NCBI GenBank assembly: GCA_965279655.1
Contig: OZ257255.1
Coordinates: 744,001-808,000 of the forward strand
Length of the DNA stretch: 64,000 nt
Origin: SCTM01 sp965279655
Lineage (GTDB): Bacteria > Pseudomonadota > Alphaproteobacteria > Rhodospirillales > Rhodospirillaceae
Reading direction: 5' to 3'
Shown here: positions 24,622-33,565 of the stretch, in pieces
Position numbering within the stretch: position 1 is the stretch's first letter
Layout of the letters: each line of letters starts with the position of its first letter
Notes under the pieces: model-generated
The model's input: only the letters and a program-made list of their open reading frames with translations
What the model was told of the DNA's origin: nothing
Database searches by the model: none
Position numbers and translations under genes: made by a program

Positions 24622-25887
24622 GTGACGACATTCGAGCGGGCGGCCAGCCGGCGAAACCTCCTCCGGTTCCTGGCGGCCAGTCCGCTGCTCTCGTCGATGG
24701 CCCCGGAGGCCTGGGGCGCGGACGATGCGGCCTTGCGTGTGTCCGATCCCATGAATTGGACGCCGTTCGATCCGAACGCCGTCATCAAATCCCCCAAGGA
24801 CGCCGTCAGCGTTTTCGACTTCGAGGCGGCCTGCCGCGAGAACGTGCCGCCGGCGCATTTCGGCTACATGATTTCCGGCGCGGACGGGCAGACGACCCTG
24901 CGCGCCAATCGCGCGGACTTTCAGAAGTTCCAGCTGCTGCCGCGCCGTTTGAACGACGTCTCCAAGGTCGATATGCGCGTGAACCTGTTCGGCACGACCT
25001 GGGACAGTCCGATCTATACCTGCCCGATCGGCGGCGCGATGGCCTACCATCCGGACGCGGAACTCGCGGTCTCCAGGGCGACACGGGCGGGCAATCACCT
25101 CCAGGTCCTGTCCACACACGCCAACACGCCCATCGGCGAAGCGATCGAAGGCCGTGGTGCGCCGGTGTGGTTCCAACTCTATCCGACCAACAGTTTTGAG
25201 GTCGCCAAAGTCCTGGTGCAGCGCGCGGAGAACGCCGGCAGTCCGGTCGTCGCCGTGACGATAGATTCCCTCGGCGGCCGCAAGTTCGAGCCGCAGGCAC
25301 AGTTGCAGCGGATCGATACGCGCACCTGCACCGATTGCCACGACAACAGCAGTCAGAAATCCAGTTTGCAGCGGAAGCGGAACTGGGCGGGGATCGATGT
25401 CGAAGCGTTGGGGATGAAGAACACCAACGGCAACAATCTCACCTGGGATTTCGTGCAGCGCCTGCGCGCCGTCACCAAGATGAAGATCATCTTGAAGGGG
25501 ATCGTTTCCGCCGAGGACGCGAAGCTGTGCGTCAAGTACGGGGCCGACGGCATTATGGTCTCGAACCACGGCGGGCGCGCCGAGGAGACCGGGCGTTCCA
25601 CCATCGACGCGTTGCCGGAGATCATCGCCGCCGTGGGCGGGCGCATCCCGGTATTCGTCGACAGTGGCTTCCGGCGCGGCGCGGACGTGGTGAAGGCGTT
25701 GGCCATGGGCGCGGCGGCGGTGGGAATCGGACGGCCCTACATCTGGGGCCTCGGCGCCTTCGGTCAGGAGGGCGTGGAGCGCGTCCTGCAGATCATCCAC
25801 ACGGAGACCCGCAACATGGTGATGCAATGCGGCGCCGCCAGCGTGAAGCAGCTCACGCCCGCGCATATTCGGCGGGTGTCGGCTTAG
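24622..25887 (+). CDS. Tat-exported FMN-dependent alpha-hydroxy-acid dehydrogenase with a CxxCH motif
   Basis: 421 aa, lactate/glycolate oxidase (LldD-type) fold. The GTG start has GGAGGGG 5 bp upstream. The N-terminus carries a twin-arginine-like signal (ASRRNLLRFLAASPLLSS). FMN and substrate residues are visible: MKIILKGI (Lys), VSNHGGR with His316 and Arg319, VDSGFRRGADVVKALAMGA and GIGRP. Residues 236-240 read CTDCH, a c-type heme attachment motif, inside an insertion (residues about 232-258) in the region that is variable in this family. If heme is attached, the enzyme could pass electrons directly to a periplasmic acceptor. A strong terminator follows. Confidence 0.88.
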   Translation: MTTFERAASRRNLLRFLAASPLLSSMAPEAWGADDAALRVSDPMNWTPFDPNAVIKSPKDAVSVFDFEAACRENVPPAHFGYMISGADGQTTLRANRADFQKFQLLPRRLNDVSKVDMRVNLFGTTWDSPIYTCPIGGAMAYHPDAELAVSRATRAGNHLQVLSTHANTPIGEAIEGRGAPVWFQLYPTNSFEVAKVLVQRAENAGSPVVAVTIDSLGGRKFEPQAQLQRIDTRTCTDCHDNSSQKSSLQRKRNWAGIDVEALGMKNTNGNNLTWDFVQRLRAVTKMKIILKGIVSAEDAKLCVKYGADGIMVSNHGGRAEETGRSTIDALPEIIAAVGGRIPVFVDSGFRRGADVVKALAMGAAAVGIGRPYIWGLGAFGQEGVERVLQIIHTETRNMVMQCGAASVKQLTPAHIRRVSA

Positions 25888-25961
25888 CAGATCGTTCTCC
25901 CGGGCGATCCCAAGCTGTCGATGTGAAACTGCACACACCGCGAGTCTTTGACGGTTTCCCG

Positions 25962-25992
25962 GAGCAGCCGTAAAATTGACGGCTGCTCTTTT
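25962..25992 (+). terminator. Rho-independent terminator
   Basis: A perfect 10-bp stem (25962-25971 with 25979-25988) and 7-nt loop is followed by TTTT, about 75 bp after the stop of the alpha-hydroxy-acid dehydrogenase gene. Confidence 0.9.
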
Positions 25993-26022
25993 ACATCGTG
26001 CAGAAAAACCTCACGCGCTGTA

Positions 26023-26065
26023 GGGCGGGGAAATTCCACGCGTATTTAGCGCGATAAAACGCGCG
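26023..26065 (+). repeat. Intergenic repeat family 1, copy 1
   Basis: Contains GGGGAAATTCCACGCGTATT followed by tAGCGCGATAAAACGCGCG. A closely similar block lies in the opposite orientation at 46147-46190. The rest of the 243-bp gap between 25887 and 26130 holds only the terminator above. Confidence 0.65.
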
Positions 26066-26129
26066 GCAGCCCGCGGGCTATCGCGGTTCCGACTCGGGAA
26101 ATTTCACTGGGTCGCAGCCGCTTTGACGG

Positions 26130-27317
26130 CTACTTCCGTCCGCCGAAGACGAACCAGCCGCCGCGGCCATGGAACGGGGCCTGTACTTCGCCCTTCAAGA
26201 ACTGCTCGTACTTGTCCTGCGGGAAGCTGCCGGTGTCCGGTACGGTGATCTCGAAAGTGCGGGACGGGTCGAAGCCTGCTTCGGTCAGCAGCGCCGTGAA
26301 GTCCTGGCTGCGGAACGACGCGTAGTGCGGCTCGTTGTTGTAGTGGCAGTCCCAGTCGAACGTCGCGTTCTGGAGCGCGGTGCACGACTTGTGCGGCGGC
26401 AGTTCCATATGCGCCAGGACGCCGCCCGGGGCCAGCAGGCGATAGCACTCCGCCAGCACCTTCTTCGTGGCCGGCACAGCAATCTCGTGCAGGAAGAAGC
26501 TCGACACGATCAGGTCGAAGTGACCGTCCGGGTAGTCGAGCTGTTCGCAGTTCTGCTGGCTGAAGTGGATGTCCACGCCGGCATTGATCGCCTTGGCGTG
26601 GCCATAGCGCAGGGATGGGGCGGCGATATCCACGCCATGAAGTTCCGCGTTCGGAAACAGCTGGCTGTAGGCGTAGATCTGTTTGCCTTCCTGCGTCGCC
26701 ATATCGAGGATGCGGCGCGGCTTGAGGTCGGGGAACGCGCGGCTGACCCAGGTGCCGACCGACATGCCGACGTTGCCGAAGTCGCGCTTGCGGTTGACGG
26801 CCGGGCCGGCGATGCGGCGGCCCTGCAACATCATCGCCTGGCTCGCGTCGTCTTTGGCGTTCTCGGTCCAATAGCCGCCCGGCGTCAGGTGCGCGTCGAT
26901 GGCGGTCATGTACTTCGGGTACTTCATGTCCGGGTTCAGCCGGAGGGTGCCGCCCGTGGTGTTGTGGGCGATCTGGGCGTGCACGGCTTCGTTGATCTGT
27001 GGCGCCACGCGCTCGACGGCCGAGATAACCGACTGCGGGCCCATTTCCTGGGCGTTGTAGCGGAACGCGCTGTAGGTCCGGAAAAACGTGTTGTCGTGCA
27101 GCGCGTCCAGGATCTCGCGGCTGTCGGACGGTTCGCGGCCGTTCGCCTTCACGAACTGCGGCTTCACCGCCTGCTCATAGCTGTCCCACACCTGGTAGCG
27201 CAGGTTCATCATGGCGTGGTTCAGGAGCGTGTTCGTGAACCGGGTCCGGCAGTATTCGTCGTGGGACTGGCGGAACAGCGAATCCGGGTCGGTGACGGGC
27301 AACGGTGCTTCGGGCAT
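26130..27317 (-). CDS. Class I SAM methyltransferase-like protein, paralogue B (altered motif I)
   Basis: 395 aa. It shares the plan of paralogue A: an N-terminal helical region with TFFRTYSAFRYNAQEM and the motif GTLRLNPDMKYPKYMTAIDA, then a Rossmann-like domain. In the SAM-binding motif I position it reads ILDMATQEGKQIYAY, lacking the usual Gly-rich GxGxG, while beta-2 (LHGVDIAAPSLRYGHAKA) and later motifs (YPDGHFDLIVSSFFLHE, LLAPGGVLAHME) are kept. SAM binding may be weakened or altered. ATG 27317 is taken as the start (a TTG lies 18 bp upstream). It is 40 bp downstream of the MFS gene on the same strand. Confidence 0.85.
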   Translation of the reverse strand: MPEAPLPVTDPDSLFRQSHDEYCRTRFTNTLLNHAMMNLRYQVWDSYEQAVKPQFVKANGREPSDSREILDALHDNTFFRTYSAFRYNAQEMGPQSVISAVERVAPQINEAVHAQIAHNTTGGTLRLNPDMKYPKYMTAIDAHLTPGGYWTENAKDDASQAMMLQGRRIAGPAVNRKRDFGNVGMSVGTWVSRAFPDLKPRRILDMATQEGKQIYAYSQLFPNAELHGVDIAAPSLRYGHAKAINAGVDIHFSQQNCEQLDYPDGHFDLIVSSFFLHEIAVPATKKVLAECYRLLAPGGVLAHMELPPHKSCTALQNATFDWDCHYNNEPHYASFRSQDFTALLTEAGFDPSRTFEITVPDTGSFPQDKYEQFLKGEVQAPFHGRGGWFVFGGRK

Positions 27318-27357
27318 GTCGGGCTCGGCTCTCAAGGGGTGATTCGGCCCCTATATA

Positions 27358-28746
27358 TTATGTCCGTTCCGTCCATGCCAAGGCCCGCTGGACCGATGCA
27401 CGGAATGCGGGTCGGCCCAGGACGATCAGGAGGCAGCTCAATGCCCCGGAACCCGCGTAAACCGTTGCCAGACTGAAGCGAATTCCCGTGGTTTCGGGGA
27501 AGACCTTGTCGGACAGCACACCGACCAGGTAGGCCCCGAGGCTCAGGGAGACAAGTCCGCTCAGCATCGTGTAGAAGGCGACCATCTTGCCCCGCAGTTC
27601 GTTCGGCGTGATCTGGCTGACGCCCATGAGCGCCGCCGAGGTCGACCAATTCGAGGTGAAGCTGAGCGACAGATAGAAGATGACCATCACGGTCGTGCTC
27701 GGCGCGAGATAAGCAATGGGCCCGAGGAGTAAGGAACAGGCCCCGTGAATGCCGCAGGCGATCATGGGCGCATCGCCGCGGCCCTTGCCGATCAGCCAGG
27801 CCATCATCCAGCCGACGGAGAAGGCGCTGGTGGCGCCGATCACCGAAGAGATCAGCAGGAAGTTGCTGGTCTCCTCCGGGGTCCATTTGAACACTCGGAT
27901 CATGAATGTCGGCGCCCAGTTGATCTGCGCATAGATGCACAGGACGTTCAGGACCGTGCTGGTCAGAAGGCAGGTGTAGGGGACCCAATTCAGCCGCATG
28001 TGGTCGAACATCGGCTTGAGGGTGAGATCCAACGACGCGCTCTTCTCCCGACGCACCGGCTCGCGCACTGTCAGGTACAGGACGGCCGCGACGAAGATGC
28101 CCGGCACACCGGCCACGAGGAACGCGATCTGCCAATCGTGCAGGTTGTCGATAAAGGCTGGTGCGAACGCACGCACACCTTCCGCGATCCCGACGGCCCG
28201 GCCGCCAACCTGATAGCCGAGAGCTGTGCCGAGGGTGCCGCCCAGCATGAAGAGCCCGTAGGCCTTGGCGCGAGACTTCGGCGGCATGTAGTCGGCGATC
28301 AACGAACTCGAGACGGGAAGTGCACAGGCTTCGCCCAGGCCGACGAAGATGCGGCTGATGAACAGCATCTCAAAGCTGTCGGCAAAGCCGCAGACGATGG
28401 TGCCGACGCTCCAGATGAAGATCCCGAGCGCCAGAAGGGCGCGGCGATCAGTCTTGTCGCAGATGTAGCCGACGACGAGCCCGAAGGTCGTGTAGCAGAT
28501 CGCGAAGGCCAAGCCCTGCAGCAGCCCGATCTGCGCGTCGGTCAGCTGAAGGTCCGCCTTCATCGGCGCCACGATCAGGCCGATGATGGACCGGTCGAGG
28601 ATCGCGAAGGAATAGGCGACGATGATGACCGCCATCACGTACCAGGCGTAGCGCGGGTTCGGCCAGGCGACGGGGGCGGGGGCCGCTGCGGCGGCGCTTT
28701 CTTCTGCGACTGTGCTCACTTCGTCACCACTGTACGGTTTCCCCAT
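27358..28746 (-). CDS. MFS transporter (spinster-like type)
   Basis: 462 aa with about 12 hydrophobic segments. The sequence DRSIIGLIVAPMKADLQLTD followed by IGLLQGLAFAICYTTFG, then YICDKTDRRALLALG, is the MFS signature region of the cytoplasmic loop 2-3; ADYMPPKSRAKAYGLFMLGG fits the second half of the N-lobe. It probably moves an organic anion or small metabolite across the inner membrane. The start is uncertain: ATG 28746 overlaps the SDR gene by 23 bp, and GTG 28719 avoids the overlap. It is likely in an operon with the upstream SDR and downstream methyltransferase-like gene. Confidence 0.9.
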   Translation of the reverse strand: MGKPYSGDEVSTVAEESAAAAAPAPVAWPNPRYAWYVMAVIIVAYSFAILDRSIIGLIVAPMKADLQLTDAQIGLLQGLAFAICYTTFGLVVGYICDKTDRRALLALGIFIWSVGTIVCGFADSFEMLFISRIFVGLGEACALPVSSSLIADYMPPKSRAKAYGLFMLGGTLGTALGYQVGGRAVGIAEGVRAFAPAFIDNLHDWQIAFLVAGVPGIFVAAVLYLTVREPVRREKSASLDLTLKPMFDHMRLNWVPYTCLLTSTVLNVLCIYAQINWAPTFMIRVFKWTPEETSNFLLISSVIGATSAFSVGWMMAWLIGKGRGDAPMIACGIHGACSLLLGPIAYLAPSTTVMVIFYLSLSFTSNWSTSAALMGVSQITPNELRGKMVAFYTMLSGLVSLSLGAYLVGVLSDKVFPETTGIRFSLATVYAGSGALSCLLIVLGRPAFRASVQRALAWTERT

Positions 28747-29425
28747 TGTAGAGCCAGAATCGGCCCGTCGTCTCCGGCGTCAACCCGTCGATCACCCTGC
28801 GCACACCGGCGATACTTTCCACCGGTTCTAAAGGCGCGGTTGCGCCGCCCATGCGGGTCTTGACCCAGCCCGGGCAGAAGCTGGCGGTCACGATGCCACG
28901 CGGCTTCACGTCGAACGACAGATTGCGCATCGCCATGTTCACGGCGGCTTTGCTGGTTTTGTAGGCGTAGATTCCACCTTGGGTTTTCGCAATCGAGCCC
29001 TCGGTCGAGCTGATCGTCACGATCTTCTTCTGCGCGCTCGCTGCAACGTGATCGACGAAGGCTTCCGCCATCTTCATAGGCGCGAAGGTGTTGATGCGGA
29101 TTACCTGCTGCCAGACGTCGTAGTCGAGGTGGCCGAACACCTGCGCCGGATTGTTATCCGCCTTCGGCTTGGGCCCGAAGGTGCCCGCGTTGTTGAGCAG
29201 GACATCGATGGGAATGTCCGTGAGTTCCTTGGCGAGGCGTTCGATGGCGGCGAAGTCGCCGACGTCCAGATCATGGATCGTCACGTTGCCCTGAATGGCC
29301 CCCAGTTCTGGCGCATTCTTGTTGGAGCGGCAGCAGGCCAGCACGCGCCAACCGTCGGCGGCGTACTGACGCGCGAACTCCAGCCCAAGGCCGCGATTGG
29401 CCCCGGTGATCAACACGGTCGGCAT
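28724..29425 (-). CDS. Short-chain dehydrogenase/reductase
   Basis: 233 aa classical SDR: cofactor motif TGANRGLG at residue 7, NNAG near 80, catalytic Ser in TISSTEGS, and YAYKTSK (Tyr-x3-Lys) near 150; the proline motif CPGWVKTRMGG follows. It is probably NAD(P)-dependent and most like C-factor-type SDRs. It is divergent from the MDR reductase (start to start 68 bp), and the two oxidoreductases may share a control region. Substrate unknown. Confidence 0.92.
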   Translation of the reverse strand: MPTVLITGANRGLGLEFARQYAADGWRVLACCRSNKNAPELGAIQGNVTIHDLDVGDFAAIERLAKELTDIPIDVLLNNAGTFGPKPKADNNPAQVFGHLDYDVWQQVIRINTFAPMKMAEAFVDHVAASAQKKIVTISSTEGSIAKTQGGIYAYKTSKAAVNMAMRNLSFDVKPRGIVTASFCPGWVKTRMGGATAPLEPVESIAGVRRVIDGLTPETTGRFWLYNGETVQW

Positions 29426-29493
29426 CGGGATTTCGGCCCTTTCCCCCCAGGGGCTGGAACCTTACCCTGCCGCTTCTGGAGATGGGAGAAAAG

Positions 29494-30534
29494 ATGAGCC
29501 AATTGAACCGGCAATGGCGGTTGTCGCGGCACCTCGCGTCGGGGGAAGTCCCGAGCCGGGAGGTGTTCACCTTCGGCGAAGGGCCCATGCCGGAGGCGGG
29601 GCCGGGCCAGGTGCTCGTGCGGACGCTCGTCATCGGCACCTCTCCCGCGCAGCGGAGCTACATCTCGCTGGACCGCAGCATGCACACGAAGGTGCGGGTT
29701 GGCGACGTCATGCGCGGGCGGTCCGTGGCCGAGGTGATCACCTCGCATCATGATGCGTTCGCGGCCGGCGATATCGTCAGCGCCTCGACCGGCTGGCAGG
29801 AGTATGCCGCCCTGACGCCCAACCCGATCGCCGGTGGCATCTTCGATATCCTGAAGATTCGCCATCCTGTGAAACCCTACACGCTCCACAACGGCATTCT
29901 CGGCGGCACCGGTGCGACCGCATACTTCGGACTTCTCGACGTCGGTCAGTTGAAGGCGGGTGACGTTCTGGTGGTTTCCGCCGCGGCCGGCGGCGTTGGC
30001 GCCACGGCGGGGCAGATCGGCAAGGTCCTCGGCGCGCGGGTGATCGGCATCGCCGGCACGCCGGAGAAGTGCGCCTGGGTGACAGATACGCTCGGCTTTG
30101 ACGCTTGCATCAATTACCGCACCGACAACGTGGATCAGAGGCTGACAGAACTGTGCCCGGAGGGCTTGAACGTCTACTTCGACAATGTCGGCGGGGAGAT
30201 TCTGGATACCTGTCTGAACCACATGGCATTGAACGCGCGCGTCGTCATTTGCGGGTTCATTTCCACCGACCACGCGGCAACACCGCATCCGGGCCCGAAG
30301 AACTACACCAACCTCCTGCGCCGGCGCGCACGGATGGAAGGCTTCTTCGTGTTCGACTACGCCCCGCGCTGGGGTGAAGCGGAGGACAAGATTCGCGAGT
30401 GGTATCAGGCCGGGCGCATGAACCCAGCCGAAGACGTGGAGCAAGGGCTCGAGAAGATGCCCGACACGTTGCAGAGTCTGTTCACGGGCGCGAACCGCGG
30501 CATCAAGCTCTGCCGCGTGGGCGCCGATCCCTAG
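29494..30534 (+). CDS. NADP-dependent MDR oxidoreductase (zinc-independent, leukotriene B4 dehydrogenase-like)
   Basis: 346 aa. It has the pattern of the CurA/LTB4-12-hydroxydehydrogenase group: RQWRLSRHLASGEVPSREVF at the N-terminus, GGTGATAYFGLLDVG, the nucleotide-binding VVSAAAGGVGATAGQIGKVLG and VYFDNVGGEILDT. Members reduce alpha,beta-unsaturated ketones using NADPH. The start at ATG 29494 has GGGAG 6 bp upstream; the ATG 12 bp earlier has GGAG touching it. It ends in a CTAG shared with the convergent binding-protein gene. Confidence 0.92.
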   Translation: MSQLNRQWRLSRHLASGEVPSREVFTFGEGPMPEAGPGQVLVRTLVIGTSPAQRSYISLDRSMHTKVRVGDVMRGRSVAEVITSHHDAFAAGDIVSASTGWQEYAALTPNPIAGGIFDILKIRHPVKPYTLHNGILGGTGATAYFGLLDVGQLKAGDVLVVSAAAGGVGATAGQIGKVLGARVIGIAGTPEKCAWVTDTLGFDACINYRTDNVDQRLTELCPEGLNVYFDNVGGEILDTCLNHMALNARVVICGFISTDHAATPHPGPKNYTNLLRRRARMEGFFVFDYAPRWGEAEDKIREWYQAGRMNPAEDVEQGLEKMPDTLQSLFTGANRGIKLCRVGADP

Positions 30535-32039
30535 TTGACCGTGATGGCCTCGTAGTTGATCCGGCTGCGCTGCGGGTCGTAGTTGCGCACGCGTTTGCTG
30601 ACGGCGTCGAGCACCGGCAGTTCGTAAAGGAACAGCGCCGTTGCCTGGTCATGATAGTGGCGCATCAGGTCCTTGATCAGGCTTTCACGTTTTGCGGGGT
30701 CAAACTCCGCGAGCGCGGCTTTCAGTTTTTCCGTGGATGTCTTCTCGCAGTACCAAGGCTTTGGCCACAGGCAGGATTGCAGCCGCAAGGTACGCAGCGG
30801 ATCGAAGGTTGGGATCGCGCCCCAGATCTGGCTGAACGAATCCCCGCGCCATTCGCCGGCGTTGATGACCTTCATCATCTGAGGCAGGGGGATCGGCGTC
30901 AGGTTCATCTTCACGCCGACCGCGGCAAGATCGTTGGCGATCATCTGATAGGCCGCCGCGTCATTGGCGTTCTGAGAGATGATGATCTCGGTGTTCAGCG
31001 TGAAGCCCTTCTCAAAGCCGGCGTCCTTCAGCAGCGTGCGCGCCTTCGCCGGATCGTAAGGGTATGGTTTCAGCGTGTCGTCGTAGCCGAACAGCCCGCG
31101 CACCGCGCCTTGGCTTGCCGGCTCCGTGAGGTCGTGAAGCAAGATCTTCGTAATCGCTTCCTTGTTGACCGCATAGTTCAGCGCCTGCCGCACGCGAATA
31201 TCGTCCGCCGGTTTGCCTTCGCCGGTGACGAACACAATCGACATGACATCCATCGGCGCGCGGCGATGCAGACGACCACCGGCCGCTTCGATCTGCGGCA
31301 ACTCGTCCGGACCCATGCCCATGGCGACATCGACACGCCCAGTTTGGATGGCATTCACCCGCGGCGTCAGGTCCGGAAGATTGAGCAACTCAAGCCGTGC
31401 GAGCTTCGGCGGCCGCCAGGCCTTAGGGTTCGCGACATAGCTGATACGCGCCGGGCCCCAACTCTCGAGCACAAAAGCGCCTGTCCCGATGGGCTGCTTG
31501 GCGAATCCCTCCGGCCCCAAGGTTTGCCACTGCTTGGGCTCGACGATGTAAAGGGTGGCGAGTTCCCGCGGCAGGATCGCGTTCGGGGTGCTGGTGGAGA
31601 TCTCAACGGTCAGCGGATCGATGAACTTTACGCCACTGAGCGAGTCGATCGAGCGCCCCACCACGGAGGTCCGCCCCTCCGGCGTCAGCAGCCACGCGAC
31701 ATTCGCCGCCACGGCCGCCGCATCCATCGGTGCGCCGTTGGAGAACTGAACATTGGACCGCAGTTTGATGATCCAGGTGCGGGGGCTGGTGGCGGTCCAG
31801 GACACCGCCAGTTCCGGCATCAGTTCGCTTTTCTCGGAGAAGGCGGTAAGCGCCTCCAGCATCGGCGACCAGGTATAGACCCCGATGGCGCTGACGGATT
31901 TGCGCGGGTCCGGGCCGGCGGGCGGGAAGGCGACCAAGCCGATCCGGAATGTCCCCTCTGCGGCCGTGGCTGCGCCCCCGTTGAAGACAAAGGCGAACAT
32001 CACGAAAACGATGGTAAGGAGCCGCATCATTGGCGGCAT
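30531..32039 (-). CDS. Periplasmic peptide/solute-binding protein, SBP family 5
   Basis: 502 aa with a signal peptide (LLTIVFVMFAFVFNGGAATA). Typical features of the DppA/OppA family: ELAVSWTATSPRTWIIKLRS, VQFSNGAPMDAAAVAANVAW, GTGAFVLESWGPARI, VRQALNYAVNKEAI and YDPAKARTLLKDAGF. It should bind peptides or other solutes in the periplasm. It is divergent from a paralogous gene only 26 bp away; no permease or ATPase gene lies nearby. Confidence 0.92.
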   Translation of the reverse strand: MPPMMRLLTIVFVMFAFVFNGGAATAAEGTFRIGLVAFPPAGPDPRKSVSAIGVYTWSPMLEALTAFSEKSELMPELAVSWTATSPRTWIIKLRSNVQFSNGAPMDAAAVAANVAWLLTPEGRTSVVGRSIDSLSGVKFIDPLTVEISTSTPNAILPRELATLYIVEPKQWQTLGPEGFAKQPIGTGAFVLESWGPARISYVANPKAWRPPKLARLELLNLPDLTPRVNAIQTGRVDVAMGMGPDELPQIEAAGGRLHRRAPMDVMSIVFVTGEGKPADDIRVRQALNYAVNKEAITKILLHDLTEPASQGAVRGLFGYDDTLKPYPYDPAKARTLLKDAGFEKGFTLNTEIIISQNANDAAAYQMIANDLAAVGVKMNLTPIPLPQMMKVINAGEWRGDSFSQIWGAIPTFDPLRTLRLQSCLWPKPWYCEKTSTEKLKAALAEFDPAKRESLIKDLMRHYHDQATALFLYELPVLDAVSKRVRNYDPQRSRINYEAITVN

Positions 32040-32065
32040 TCTATCGGGCGCGCTAAGATCGGTGA

Positions 32066-33565
32066 ATGACTTTCCAGCGCATCCTTTTCACGGCGTGGAT
32101 TCTCCTGACAGCGGCACCGGCCTGGGCCGCTGCCGACACATTGACCGTGGCGGTGGTCGGTCTCCCGCGCGCGCAGGGCCATCCGTACTACCTGTCGAAT
32201 TTGCCGACCATCTACACGTTCACGGCGATTTTCGACGCCCTGACGTTCGTAGATGGGAAAGGCGAGGTGAAGCCCTGGCTCGCGACTGCCTGGAAGCAGA
32301 CCGGCGATACGACGTGGGAATTCGACCTTCGCCCCGACGTGATGTTCTCCAACGGCGAGAAGTTCACCGCGGACGCTGTCGTGAATGCCGTGACGTATCT
32401 TCAATCGCCGGCAGCGAACGCGGACATCATCAAGCAGGAACTCTCCGCCTTGAAGTCCGCGCGCGCCCTCGGTCCGCTGAAAGTGGAGATCACGACCAAC
32501 GCGCCCGATCCGATGCTGGCGCGGGAAGTCTCCGCCCTGCGCATGGCCGCGCCGGACGCGTGGCGGCGCCTAGGGCCGCAGGAATTCGCGAAGAACCCCG
32601 TCGGCACCGGCCCGTTTAAGGTTGAGAACTGGGCGGCCTCCCGCATCACCATGTCGGCCTTCAAGCAGTCCTGGCGTCCCCCGAAAGTTGAGCGGCTGGA
32701 GATCGTGGCCTTGCCGGACGGCGCCGCGCGGCTTCAAGGAGTCTTGTCCGGCAGCATCGATATCGCGGTCTCGATGCAGACCGAGGACAAGGCCGTCTTG
32801 GAAGCAGACGGCCACCGTCTGCAGCCGGAGCCGGGGACGGGCGTTTTCGCGGTGATCCTGAATATCGAGAAGGATCCACGGCTGCGCGATTTGAAGGTGC
32901 GTCAGGCGCTCAACTACGCGGTCAATCGCAAGCGCATCGCCGAGGTCATGTTCCACGGCATGATGAATCCCGCGAGCCAGTTCACACCGCCGAATGCCAA
33001 TGGCTACGATCCAGAGCTGAAGCCCATTCCGTACGATCCCGCCAAGGCGCGGGCGTTGCTGAAGGAAGCCGGCTACGAGAATGGGTTCAGCTTCGTATTG
33101 GAAGCCGTGCCGGGAAGCGGTGTCTCCGACAGCGGCATATTCCAGCAGATCGCCGCCGATCTGGCGCAGGTCGGGGTGAAGATGGAAGTCCGGGGCATTC
33201 CCCTCACGCAGCTGAGCGTCGCCATGCGCAGCAAGGATGTCTTCACCGGCTCGGCCTTCGCCGTGGATTACGGGACGGCCCCGTCGCTCGACTCCCTACG
33301 CGCCCTGAAGTTGCACTCCTGTCTCAATCCGTACCCGTGGTACTGTGACCATGAGATCATGCCGACGGTCGAACGCGCCGTATCGACCGCGTCCATGGCG
33401 GAACGGCAGCAGTTGACTCGGACCGTCATGCGGCGGTATCGCGAGCAACTGCCGGCGATCCTGTTGTGGGATATCGTGTATTTCGACGCGATCCGCAAAG
33501 AGATCGGCGAGGTTCCGGCGGTGGGAAGTTGGATCGTCTATGACCGCATCACAAAACGACGGTAG
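32066..33565 (+). CDS. Periplasmic peptide/solute-binding protein, SBP family 5 (paralogue)
   Basis: 499 aa with a signal peptide (ILFTAWILLTAAPAWAA). It shows the same family-5 signatures as its divergent neighbour: TWEFDLRPDVMFSNGEKFTA, GTGPFKVENWAASRI, VRQALNYAVNRKRIAEVMFH, YDPAKARALLKEAGYENGF and, near the end, LKLHSCLNPYPWYCD, which parallels LRLQSCLWPKPWYCE in the neighbour. The two clearly arose by duplication. No dedicated ABC membrane or ATPase gene is present in the window, so they may share a transporter encoded elsewhere. Confidence 0.92.
   Translation: MTFQRILFTAWILLTAAPAWAAADTLTVAVVGLPRAQGHPYYLSNLPTIYTFTAIFDALTFVDGKGEVKPWLATAWKQTGDTTWEFDLRPDVMFSNGEKFTADAVVNAVTYLQSPAANADIIKQELSALKSARALGPLKVEITTNAPDPMLAREVSALRMAAPDAWRRLGPQEFAKNPVGTGPFKVENWAASRITMSAFKQSWRPPKVERLEIVALPDGAARLQGVLSGSIDIAVSMQTEDKAVLEADGHRLQPEPGTGVFAVILNIEKDPRLRDLKVRQALNYAVNRKRIAEVMFHGMMNPASQFTPPNANGYDPELKPIPYDPAKARALLKEAGYENGFSFVLEAVPGSGVSDSGIFQQIAADLAQVGVKMEVRGIPLTQLSVAMRSKDVFTGSAFAVDYGTAPSLDSLRALKLHSCLNPYPWYCDHEIMPTVERAVSTASMAERQQLTRTVMRRYREQLPAILLWDIVYFDAIRKEIGEVPAVGSWIVYDRITKRR

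Noticed and set aside
23533..25938. 801-codon minus-strand frame across two genes
   Set aside because: Covers the hydroxy-acid dehydrogenase antisense and the methyltransferase out of frame.
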